From the NCBI RefSeq assembly GCF_000739815.1, contig NZ_BBJJ01000009.1, positions 142,212-206,211 of the forward strand: a stretch of DNA of 64,000 bases. The letters run 5' to 3'. Shown one piece after another: positions 53,071-60,656 of this stretch. A program made the translations under genes and the position numbers. The first letter of the stretch is position 1. Each line of letters starts with the position of its first letter. Source of the stretch: Paraburkholderia mimosarum LMG 23256 = NBRC 106338 (lineage in GTDB: Bacteria; Pseudomonadota; Gammaproteobacteria; Burkholderiales; Burkholderiaceae). Under the pieces are notes generated by a model. It worked only from the letters and a program-made list of their open reading frames with translations. It was not told where the DNA came from and ran no database searches.

Positions 53071-53952
53071 CTATCGGGCGGTTTGATCGTCGTCGTTGCG
53101 CGTCGCGTCGTGCTTTTCGCTGTTCCCCGCAGTTGCGTCCGGCTCGATGCCAATGCGTTTGCGGCGCGCCTCGGCCGCGTCGATCTGCGCCTGCACGTCG
53201 GCGCTCACATGCTCGACGTTGCGCGGCCCCAGGCCCTGTTCGGCCATCTCGGCCTTCTTGCGGCGCGCGCGTTCGAGCGCCGCCTGGATGATCGCTTTCT
53301 TCTTCGCTTCGGCGTCGTCGGTGGGGGCGCTTGCCGGCTGCGTGATGCTCGCCTGCGCAGCCGCGACCTCCGCCGGTGCGCCCGGCTGCGCCTGGGCGTG
53401 CGTCGAGGCGCGGCGTGCCGCGGCGCGCGCCTCGGCCGCGTTGCGCTCGGCTGTCTGACGCGCGAGACGCCGGTCGTGGCGCACGCGGGCTTCATCGGCC
53501 TGCTGCTGTGTCCATGCATCCCAGCCGGTCGCTTCGCCCGTAACGGGAATCATTGCTATGCAGTCGACAGGACATGGCGCGACACACAGATCGCAGCCCG
53601 TGCACAGATCCTTGACGATGGTGTGCATCTGCTTGGGAGCGCCAACGATCGCGTCGACAGGGCAGGCCTGCATGCACAGCGTGCAGCCGATGCACAGTTG
53701 TTCGTCGATGAACGCGACCGCCCGCGGACGCTCGAGGCCGTTGTCCGGATTGATCGGAATGACGGGTTTGCCGAGCAGGCTCGCGAGGCGCGCGACGCCT
53801 TGCGCGCCGCCGGGCGGGCACTGGTTGTAGTTGGCGTTGCCGGCAGCGATGGCCTCGGCATAGGGCCGGCAGCCGTCATAGCCGCACTTCGTGCATTGGG
53901 TCTGGGGCAGCAGATCTTCGATGCGATCTGCGAGTGTCTTGGGATCGTTCAC
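53071..53952 (-). CDS. rsxB: RnfB/RsxB-type iron-sulfur electron transport protein
   Basis: The 293-residue protein has an N-terminal Fe-S binding domain ([21 protein letters not shown]) and two [4Fe-4S] ferredoxin motifs ([16 protein letters not shown] and [16 protein letters not shown]). A 120-residue Ala/Arg/Glu-rich tail with coiled-coil potential follows ([40 protein letters not shown]). Other Rnf/Rsx subunits are absent from the window, so it probably works alone as a soluble ferredoxin-like carrier. The membrane-anchor helix of E. coli RnfB is missing. Start GTG at 53952 is chosen by homology; upstream in-frame starts give unrelated sequence. Confidence 0.88.
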   Translation of the reverse strand: MNDPKTLADRIEDLLPQTQCTKCGYDGCRPYAEAIAAGNANYNQCPPGGAQGVARLASLLGKPVIPINPDNGLERPRAVAFIDEQLCIGCTLCMQACPVDAIVGAPKQMHTIVKDLCTGCDLCVAPCPVDCIAMIPVTGEATGWDAWTQQQADEARVRHDRRLARQTAERNAAEARAAARRASTHAQAQPGAPAEVAAAQASITQPASAPTDDAEAKKKAIIQAALERARRKKAEMAEQGLGPRNVEHVSADVQAQIDAAEARRKRIGIEPDATAGNSEKHDATRNDDDQTAR

Positions 53953-54113
53953 GTTCGCTACATCGGGGCGGGCCGGTCGGCGCGGTGACCTTGGGCGAAC
54001 ATGGTTTCGCGCCTGACCGGACAGGGCGCACATGCACAGCGCCGAAGCTCGTATTATCGCCGATTTCCCGCATTGCCATCGGCGGGCCATGTGCCATAAT
54101 CAAAACGCTTAAT

Positions 54114-54217
54114 GCGAAGCACTGCTGCGAAGCACTGCTGCGAAGCACTGCTGCGAAGCACTGCTGCGAAGCACTGCGGCGAAGCACTGCTGCGAAGCAC
54201 TGCGGCGAAGCACCGTG
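54114..54217. repeat. 13-bp minisatellite, eight copies
   Basis: GCGAAGCACTGCT is repeated head to tail at 54114-54126, 54127-54139, 54140-54152, 54153-54165, 54166-54178 (last base G), 54179-54191, 54192-54204 (last base G) and 54205-54217 (degenerate end). It lies in the 532-bp spacer between divergent rsxB and the TetR gene, after CCATAATCAAAACGC. The rest of the spacer holds no recognisable gene. Confidence 0.95.
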
Positions 54218-54484
54218 CAGTCAGGGGAAATGAATAGACGTAAGCGGTACGTGTCGGGCACGGCAGCCCAGGTGCTTTGCATGAGGCAGACAGGGGGAAG
54301 AACGATGTCGGCTCGCAACGACATCAAACAAACAAGAAGGAACGCAAGACCGTAGGTCGGAGGGTGTCTGTCCATTAACAGCGCGCCCCGCACAACGTTG
54401 TCGATCCCAGGGCGAGGAGAGGCCCGGCGTCGTACTGCCCGACAGCGCAAACCGGACAACGCGGCTTAACGAGATCCTGCCACC

Positions 54485-55117
54485 ATGAATCAGCCAAAAA
54501 TCAAAAGAGATCCTGAAGGCACGCGCCGCCGCATTCTGCTCGCCGCGGCGGAAGAATTCGCCAATGGCGGCCTGTTCGGCGCACGCGTCGACCAGATCGC
54601 ACGACGCGCGGAAACCAACGAGCGCATGCTCTATTACTACTTCGGCAGCAAAGAGCAACTGTTCACTGCAGTCCTCGAGCACGCGTTCGGCGCGCTCAAC
54701 GAAGCGGAACGCGCACTCGATCTCGCGGGGCTCGCGCCCGTCGAGGCGATCACGCGGCTCGCGCATTTCGTGTGGGACTACTATCGCGACAATCCCGAAC
54801 TGCTGCGGCTCGTGAACAACGAGAACCTGCACGAGGCGCGATATATGCAGAAGTCCACACGAATTCGCGAGATGATCTCGCCGATCGTGGCAACGCTCGG
54901 CGCGATCCTCACGCGCGGCGAATCGGCTGGGCTGTTCCGCCCGAGCGTCGATCCGTTGCGGCTCTACGTCACGCTTTCGGGCATGGGCTACTACATCGTT
55001 TCGAATCGCTATACGCTCAACGCGACGCTCGGACGCGACTTCAGCGCGGCCGCCGAGCGTGCGGAAATCATCCAGCTCAATACGGAAATGCTGCTCGCGT
55101 ATCTCATGCGCAAGTAA
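54485..55117 (+). CDS. TetR/AcrR family transcriptional regulator
   Basis: The 210-residue protein has an N-terminal TetR HTH (residues 13-60: TRRRILLAAAEEFANGGLFG, DQIARRAETNERMLYYYFGS). A RutR-like ligand-binding domain follows (LAHFVWDYYRDNPELLRLVN, RPSVDPLRLYVTLSGMGYYI). The length is normal. The ligand is unknown. The gene is convergent with phaZ and divergent from rsxB. The 13-bp minisatellite lies upstream of its start, so its promoter may be affected by repeat number. Confidence 0.92.
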   Translation: MNQPKIKRDPEGTRRRILLAAAEEFANGGLFGARVDQIARRAETNERMLYYYFGSKEQLFTAVLEHAFGALNEAERALDLAGLAPVEAITRLAHFVWDYYRDNPELLRLVNNENLHEARYMQKSTRIREMISPIVATLGAILTRGESAGLFRPSVDPLRLYVTLSGMGYYIVSNRYTLNATLGRDFSAAAERAEIIQLNTEMLLAYLMRK

Positions 55118-55171
55118 CACCGAAGGCACGCGCCGCGAATCCGCGAAAACGTTTCGTGCGCCACAAACGAA

Positions 55172-55195
55172 GCGCGCCGTCCATGGACGGCGCGC
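55172..55195. terminator. 24-bp perfect palindrome between the TetR gene and phaZ
   Basis: GCGCGCCGTCCA and TGGACGGCGCGC form a continuous 12-bp-arm palindrome in the convergent spacer. No T-run follows, so it is either a weak bidirectional terminator or a protein site. Confidence 0.5.
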
Positions 55196-55239
55196 GGGGT
55201 GTATTGCTTTGCGCTTTTGGTGAAGCGCGATCGCTGACG

Positions 55240-56547
55240 TCAGGCGACGGCGCCTTCCGCAGAGCGGCCGCGAGCGGAAGGCCGCGCGCCCTTGTTGCGG
55301 GCGGCCTGCTGGTGATGGCGAATGAAATCGCGCAACTGCGGGTAGATGATCGTGCGCCAGCGGCGGCCCGAGAAGATGCCGTAGTGGCCGCATTTCTCGG
55401 CGGTCAGATGATGCTTGTTCGCATCGGGAATGCCCGTGCACAGGTCGTGCGCGGCGCGCGTCTGGCCTGCGCCGGAAATGTCGTCGAGTTCGCCTTCGAT
55501 CGTGAAGAGCGCCGTGTCGCGAATGTCCTGCGGGCGCACGCGCTCGCCGGCGACGTCCCACGTGCCTTCTGCGAGACTGAATTCCTGGAACACCGTGCGG
55601 ATGGTGTCCAGATAGTACTCGGCGGCCATGTCGAGCACCGCGTTGTATTCGTCGTAGAACTGGCGATGTGCTTCGGCGTCCTCTTCGTCGCCGCGCAGCA
55701 GGCTCTTGTAGAAGTCCCAGTGCGCGGTGGTGTGGCGGCCAGGATTCATGGCGACGAAACCCGCGTGTTGCAGGAAGCCCGGATAGACTTCGCGCCCTTC
55801 GCCCGGGTAGTTGGCCGGCACGGGATGGATCACGTTGTTCGCAAACCAGTCGAGCGAGTGCTCCATAGCGAGCGAGTTGACGGCGGTGGGGCTGCGCCGC
55901 GCGTCGATCGGGCCGCCCATCATCGTCATCGTGAGCGGGGTGTCCTCACCGCGGCTCGCCATGAGCGAGATGGCCGCGAGCACGGGCACCGTGGGCTGGC
56001 AGACGGACAGGACGTGCAGATTCTTCGCGCCGATATGGCGGATGAATTCCTGGATGTACGCGACGTAGTCGTCGAGGTGGAACGGACCGGCTTCGAGCGG
56101 CACCATGCGCGCGTCGATCCAGTCGGTGATGTACACCTTGTGGTCCTGCAGCAGCGTGCGCACGGTATCGCGCAACAGCGTCGAGTGGTGGCCCGAGAGC
56201 GGCGCGCACACGAGCACGACCGGCTCGTCCTTGAGCGCGGCCACGGCGCCGCTGTCGTCGGCGTAGCGCTTGAAGCGCAGCAGGCGGCAGAACGGCTTCT
56301 CGACGATGGTCTGCTCGACGATCGGAATGTTGAAGCCGTCCTTCACGATCTGACGAAGGTTGAATTCGGGCTTCTCGTAGTCCTTGCCAAGACGATAGAG
56401 CAGTTCGTAGCCTGCGGCGAGGCGCGTAGCGCCCGGCACGAGTGAAAACGGGCTCGACGGATTCGAAAACGATTTCGAGGCGGCCTGGGCCCAGGCGGTC
56501 AGCGGGCTCAGCAAAGCGCGCTGGAATTCACGGATTTGATAGAGCAT
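55240..56547 (-). CDS. phaZ: intracellular poly(3-hydroxybutyrate) depolymerase
   Basis: PhaZ mobilises native PHB granules. The 435-residue protein starts MLYQIREFQRALLSPLTAWA and belongs to the PhaZa1 type, which uses Cys as nucleophile: the elbow reads LHVLSVCQPTVPVLAA (Cys about 184). The acid and His lie in TIEGELDDISGAGQTRAA and KCGHYGIFSGRRWR. PhaZa1-type N-terminal and C-terminal regions are complete. The ATG at 56547 is used, though an in-frame ATG seven codons earlier exists. The 332-bp upstream spacer should carry its promoter. Confidence 0.95.
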   Translation of the reverse strand: MLYQIREFQRALLSPLTAWAQAASKSFSNPSSPFSLVPGATRLAAGYELLYRLGKDYEKPEFNLRQIVKDGFNIPIVEQTIVEKPFCRLLRFKRYADDSGAVAALKDEPVVLVCAPLSGHHSTLLRDTVRTLLQDHKVYITDWIDARMVPLEAGPFHLDDYVAYIQEFIRHIGAKNLHVLSVCQPTVPVLAAISLMASRGEDTPLTMTMMGGPIDARRSPTAVNSLAMEHSLDWFANNVIHPVPANYPGEGREVYPGFLQHAGFVAMNPGRHTTAHWDFYKSLLRGDEEDAEAHRQFYDEYNAVLDMAAEYYLDTIRTVFQEFSLAEGTWDVAGERVRPQDIRDTALFTIEGELDDISGAGQTRAAHDLCTGIPDANKHHLTAEKCGHYGIFSGRRWRTIIYPQLRDFIRHHQQAARNKGARPSARGRSAEGAVA

Positions 56548-56879
56548 GGGCGCTCCGGCATCTTTCAAGGGGGCGGTTCGCAGCGGGGTCGCGCGGTTCA
56601 GGCGCGGAGCAGATGCGGGCCGTTCAGGTTGGTCGGTCAGTCATTCAGTCAGGTTGTATATCGGCCGCCACCCGGGGGGCTTTAGCGCGGGTAGACCCGC
56701 ATACGCCAGGCCGTGACCGGCTCCAGGCGGGTGCAAGGCGGCACGCGCGTTCACCCCGTTGCCAGGCGGTGCGGGGAGTCGCGCAGTCGAATCAGTCAGA
56801 CTATCCCGCCCCGTTATTGTGCAACGCAGCAACTCTAGTGTACCCCAGCTCGCGAAAACGTCCAGGCGCTTTCGAACAA
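56548..56879. other. phaZ upstream spacer
   Basis: No gene is seen. TCAGTCA occurs at 56637-56643, 56645-56651 and 56792-56798. TTGTGCAACGCAGCAA at 56817-56832 is a TGC-rich dyad-like element of the general kind bound by PHA regulators such as PhaR. The match is loose and lies far upstream of the phaZ start. Confidence 0.35.
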
Positions 56880-58742
56880 TTACGACTCGGATGCAACAGC
56901 CGGCTCGGCCGACTTGCTTTCGGCGACGGGATGTCCCGTCTCCGTCGCGATGTCCTGCTCGTGCCGCATGAGGTTCAGGCCCGTATGCACGAGCGCGACA
57001 TGCGAGAACGCCTGCGGAAAGTTGCCGACGAGCCGCCCTGCAATGGGGTCATATTCCTCGGCCAGCAATCCCACGTCGTTGGCGAGCGAGAGCAGGCGCT
57101 CGTACATGCGGCGGGCGTCGTCCATGCGGCCTTGCAAGGCCAGGTTGTCGACCATCCAGAAGCTGCACGCGAGGAAGGTGCCTTCGCCCGGCGGCAGCCC
57201 GTCGTTGAAATCGGTGGTGCGATAGCGCATCACGAAACCTTCGCACATGAGGTCGCGCTCGATCGCCGCGACCGTGCCCGCGATGCGCGGATCCCGCGCG
57301 GGCAGGAAGCCGACCAGCGGCATGAGCAGCAGGCTGGCGTCGAGATCGGTGCCGCCATAGATCTGCGTGAAGGAGTTCAGATCCTTGTTGAAGCTGTACT
57401 CGCAAATGGCGGCGTGGATCGTCGCCCGCAGCTCGCGCCAGTGAGCGATCGGCCCGGGCAGCTCGAACTTTTCCGCCGATTTGATGGCGCGGTCGAATGC
57501 GACCCACGCCATCACCTTCGAAAACGTGAAATGCTGCCGGCCGCCGCGCGTTTCCCAGATGCCCTCGTCTGGCTCCGTCCAGATCGTCTCGAGGTGCTCC
57601 AGCATCGCGCACTGGATCGACCATGCGGTGTCATCGGCCTGCAGGCCGCCCACGCGCGCGAGGTGCAGCGCGTTCATCACTTCGCCGTACACGTCGAGCT
57701 GCAGCTGGCCCACGGCGTTGTTGCCCACGCGTACGGGCTTCGCGCCTTCGTAGCCGGGCAGCCAGTCGAGTTCGAACTCGGGCAGGCGCCGTTCGCCAGC
57801 GAGGCCGTACATGATCTGCAATTGCGAGGGCGAGCCCGCCATCACGCGGCCGAGCCATGCGCGCCAGGCGCGCGCCTCGTCGTAGTAGCCGCCGCGCATC
57901 ATGGCGAGCAGCGTGATGGTCGCGTCGCGCAGCCAGCAATAGCGGTAGTCCCAGTTGCGCGTGCCGCCCAGCTGCTCGGGCAGCGAGGTGGTAGGCGCGG
58001 CGACGATGCCGCCCGTGGGCTCGTAGGCAAGCGCCTTGAGCGTGATGAGCGAGCGGCGGATCGGTTCGGCCCAGCGGCCTTCCACGGTGCTGCGCGAAGC
58101 CCATTCGGTCCAGAAGTTCTCGGTGCGCGCGAGTGCGGTGAACGGGTCGCGCGGCGGCGGCAGGCGCAGATGCGAGGCCGCATACGAGAGCGAGAACGGC
58201 ACCCGTTCGCCTTCCTTGACGTCGAACTGCGCGACGGTGTGCATGTTCTCCCCCTGGAGATCGACGGGCGTGCGCAGCACGACCGTGTCGGGGCCCACGG
58301 TTGCCTTGATGCCGCTCTCGTAGGTGAGCCGGCTCACCCACGGCACGGAAAAGCCGTAGTCGAAGCGCAACACGAACTGGCTTTCCATGCGCACAGTGCC
58401 GCGCCTTCCCACGACGATGCGCACGAGTTCGGACCAGCCGTTGCCGGGCGGCATGAAGTCGATGAGCGTCACCGCGCCATCGGGCGTCTCGAAATCGGTT
58501 TCGAGGATCAGCGTTTCGCCGCGATAGCGGCGCGTGGTCTTGATCGCGAGCTTCGCGCCATCTTCGGGCTGCGCGGGTGCGATGAGCCAGCGGCCGTTCT
58601 CCTCGGTGCCGAGGAGGGCGGCAAAGCACGCGCCGGAATCGAAGCGCGGCCAGCAAAGCCAGTCGATGGAGCCGGCGCGGGACACAAGCGCGGCCGTGTG
58701 GCCGTCGCCGATCAATGCATAGTCTTCTATGAGGGCGGGCAT
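56880..58742 (-). CDS. glycoside hydrolase family 15 protein (glucoamylase/trehalase-like)
   Basis: The 620-residue protein starts MPALIEDYALIGDGHTAALV. Residues 1-220 form the beta-sandwich N-domain (SIDWLCWPRFDSGACFAALL). The (alpha/alpha)6 catalytic domain follows, with LGGTRNWDYRYCWLRDATIT around the general-acid region and LAEEYDPIAGRLVGNFPQAF carrying the likely catalytic Glu. No signal peptide is seen, so it is probably cytoplasmic. GH15 proteins of this bacterial type include glucoamylases and trehalases. otsA in the same window is consistent with trehalose turnover, but this is not proof. The start at 58742 was chosen over longer non-homologous extensions. Confidence 0.9.
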   Translation of the reverse strand: MPALIEDYALIGDGHTAALVSRAGSIDWLCWPRFDSGACFAALLGTEENGRWLIAPAQPEDGAKLAIKTTRRYRGETLILETDFETPDGAVTLIDFMPPGNGWSELVRIVVGRRGTVRMESQFVLRFDYGFSVPWVSRLTYESGIKATVGPDTVVLRTPVDLQGENMHTVAQFDVKEGERVPFSLSYAASHLRLPPPRDPFTALARTENFWTEWASRSTVEGRWAEPIRRSLITLKALAYEPTGGIVAAPTTSLPEQLGGTRNWDYRYCWLRDATITLLAMMRGGYYDEARAWRAWLGRVMAGSPSQLQIMYGLAGERRLPEFELDWLPGYEGAKPVRVGNNAVGQLQLDVYGEVMNALHLARVGGLQADDTAWSIQCAMLEHLETIWTEPDEGIWETRGGRQHFTFSKVMAWVAFDRAIKSAEKFELPGPIAHWRELRATIHAAICEYSFNKDLNSFTQIYGGTDLDASLLLMPLVGFLPARDPRIAGTVAAIERDLMCEGFVMRYRTTDFNDGLPPGEGTFLACSFWMVDNLALQGRMDDARRMYERLLSLANDVGLLAEEYDPIAGRLVGNFPQAFSHVALVHTGLNLMRHEQDIATETGHPVAESKSAEPAVASES

Positions 58743-58905
58743 GGTAAGCAGATTGACAGCGTTGCTCGAAAACGTAAGCCGCTCGCCGCTTGTCGCGGCA
58801 TGCACGCACAAGAGTAGTGGCAGCGGGGCCGCCTGTGCAATGCGTTTTGCGGGGCAACACACGCAAATCCCTATGCGGCCAGGTCAACGAACGTCAACGA
58901 GGGCC

Positions 58906-59052
58906 TCAGAGACGCCCCATCCCAAAAAGCCCGACGAGTCCGATGATGATGAGATAGAGCGCGACGATGTAGTTGAGCAGGCGCGGCACGACGAGGATAA
59001 GAATGCCCGCGATGAGCGCGACGAGCGGCCCGATGGCGACGTGAATGTTCAT
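58906..59052 (-). CDS. DUF3096 small membrane peptide
   Basis: The 48-residue product (MNIHVAIGPLVALIAGILIL... ending GMGRL) is almost entirely two hydrophobic helices and matches the DUF3096 pattern VALIAGILILVVPRLLNYIV. AAGGGAG precedes the ATG, which is why this start is chosen inside a longer 127-codon frame. Function unknown; such peptides are frequent in Burkholderia-type genomes. Confidence 0.85.
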   Translation of the reverse strand: MNIHVAIGPLVALIAGILILVVPRLLNYIVALYLIIIGLVGLFGMGRL

Positions 59053-59321
59053 TACGGCTCCCTTGTGGCTGCTGGTTTGAAGCGTTGTGCAGTTGCTCCG
59101 ACGTTGATTCCTTATTGCCCTCGATGATCGGTGCGCGGCGGCGGGCATGGGCGATGCGTGCCTGGGGCCGCTACGCTTGCGCGGCGGGCGCGCTCGAGGT
59201 CTCTTATACTGGGTCGGTATCCCATGCATCAGACGAAATGGCCTGGCGATCAGGATCGCGGTTGCGCACCGCCATTGCTGCCGAGCCATTGCGCCGCATC
59301 GACAAGAAAAAGGAGATCGCT

Positions 59322-60614
59322 ATGTTCCTTCGCCTTGGAGTCGCAAGGATCGTGCCCGCGGCTTCGCGTTCATATGGCCGTCTTCGTCGAACCGTGCACG
59401 GACGCGCGCATTTTCTGACGCAGCTCATTAAAGGTATCTTCATCATGGCTTCCGTCGCCGCGGCGCCCACATTCGCGCAATCCGCTTCGCAATCCGGCTC
59501 CACGGGATCGTCTGCTGGCGGGATCTACAACCTCATCATCGGCACGTACACGGGCGGCAAGAGCGAGGGCCTCTACGTCTACCACTTCGATACGCGAACC
59601 GGCGACGCGCAGCAAGTGAGCGTCACGAAGACCGTGAATCCGTCGTTTCTCGTCGTGAGCAAGGACAGCCGCTTCGTTTACGCAGTGAACGAATTGCCCG
59701 GCGATAACGGGCCTGCCAGCCTGCGCGGCGACGTGAGCGCGTTCGCCTTCGATGCCGCAAGCGGTCAGCTAACGTTCCTCAACAAGGTCTCGGCGCAGGG
59801 CAACGATCCGTGCTACCTGAGCCTGTCGCCCGATGGGCGCTATCTCTTCGTGGCCAACTATTCGGTCGCGACCGATCCGGGCGGAAGCTTCGCGGCCCTG
59901 CCGGTGCAGCCCGACGGCAAGCTCGGCGAGGCCGTGCTCACCGTGCATCACGAGGGCGGCGGCCCCGTGAAGGGGCGTCAGGACAACGCGCACGTTCACT
60001 CCACGGTGTTTTCGCCGGATGGGCACTACCTCTTCGCTCAGGATCTCGGCACCGACAAGCTTTGGGCCTATGTCTACACGCCCGACGGCAGCCGCGACGT
60101 CGTGAGTCCGGCCGAGTGGCGTTACACCGGCGTGAAGGCCGGCAGCGGCCCGCGCCATCTGCGCTTCGGCAATGATGGCCGCCACGCGTATCTCACGAGC
60201 GAACTGGCCGCCACCGTGACGGTGTTCGGCTATCACGACGGCCACATGGATCCGGAGCAGATCGAGGAGCTCGCCGAACCGGGCTTCCAGGGCACGCAGG
60301 GCGCGGCGGCGCTGCACCTTTCGCCGGACGGCAAGTTTCTGTACGTCTCCAATCGCGGCGACGCCAACGACATTTCGATCTTCGCGGTCGATGGCGACAG
60401 CGGCAAGCTCACGCGCGTGGGGCGCCAGTCGAGCCTCGGCAAGGCGCCGCGCGAGTTCGCGATCGATCCGACCGGGCAGTGGCTCATCGTGGGCAACCAG
60501 AACAGCGATACGGCCTACGTGTTCCGCCGCGATCGGCAGACGGGGCTGCTCGAGCCGAACCCTAAGCGCATCGATATCGGCTCGCCGGTCGACTTCAAGT
60601 TCGTCGCGCAGTAA
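59322..60614 (+). CDS. lactonase family beta-propeller protein (6-phosphogluconolactonase-like), probably exported
   Basis: The 430-residue product follows a strong AAGGAGA site. Residues 1-54 include a basic N-terminus and hydrophobic segment ending at AAPTFAQ-SA, a probable Sec signal. The remaining seven-bladed propeller shows YbhE/Pgl-type repeats: NLIIGTYTGGKSEGLYVYHF, YLSLSPDGRYLFVANYS, HSTVFSPDGHYLFAQDLGTD and LHLSPDGKFLYVSNRGD. Cytoplasmic YbhE hydrolyses 6-phosphogluconolactone. An exported version cannot see that substrate, so a different lactone is more likely. Confidence 0.87.
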   Translation: MFLRLGVARIVPAASRSYGRLRRTVHGRAHFLTQLIKGIFIMASVAAAPTFAQSASQSGSTGSSAGGIYNLIIGTYTGGKSEGLYVYHFDTRTGDAQQVSVTKTVNPSFLVVSKDSRFVYAVNELPGDNGPASLRGDVSAFAFDAASGQLTFLNKVSAQGNDPCYLSLSPDGRYLFVANYSVATDPGGSFAALPVQPDGKLGEAVLTVHHEGGGPVKGRQDNAHVHSTVFSPDGHYLFAQDLGTDKLWAYVYTPDGSRDVVSPAEWRYTGVKAGSGPRHLRFGNDGRHAYLTSELAATVTVFGYHDGHMDPEQIEELAEPGFQGTQGAAALHLSPDGKFLYVSNRGDANDISIFAVDGDSGKLTRVGRQSSLGKAPREFAIDPTGQWLIVGNQNSDTAYVFRRDRQTGLLEPNPKRIDIGSPVDFKFVAQ

Positions 60615-60634
60615 CGCACTTGAGGATGGGGAAT

Positions 60635-60655
60635 GAAGGCGCGCGTCGCGCCTTC
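60635..60655. terminator. hairpin between the lactonase gene and ftsK
   Basis: GAAGGCGCG and CGCGCCTTC form a 9-bp stem with a CGT loop between the two convergent genes. No long T-run flanks it, so termination would be weak or factor-assisted. Confidence 0.6.
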
Positions 60656-60656
60656 C

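Noticed and set aside
54061..54113. TGGCACATGGCC on the minus strand as a sigma-54 site for rsxB
   Set aside because: The -12 TTGC element is absent.
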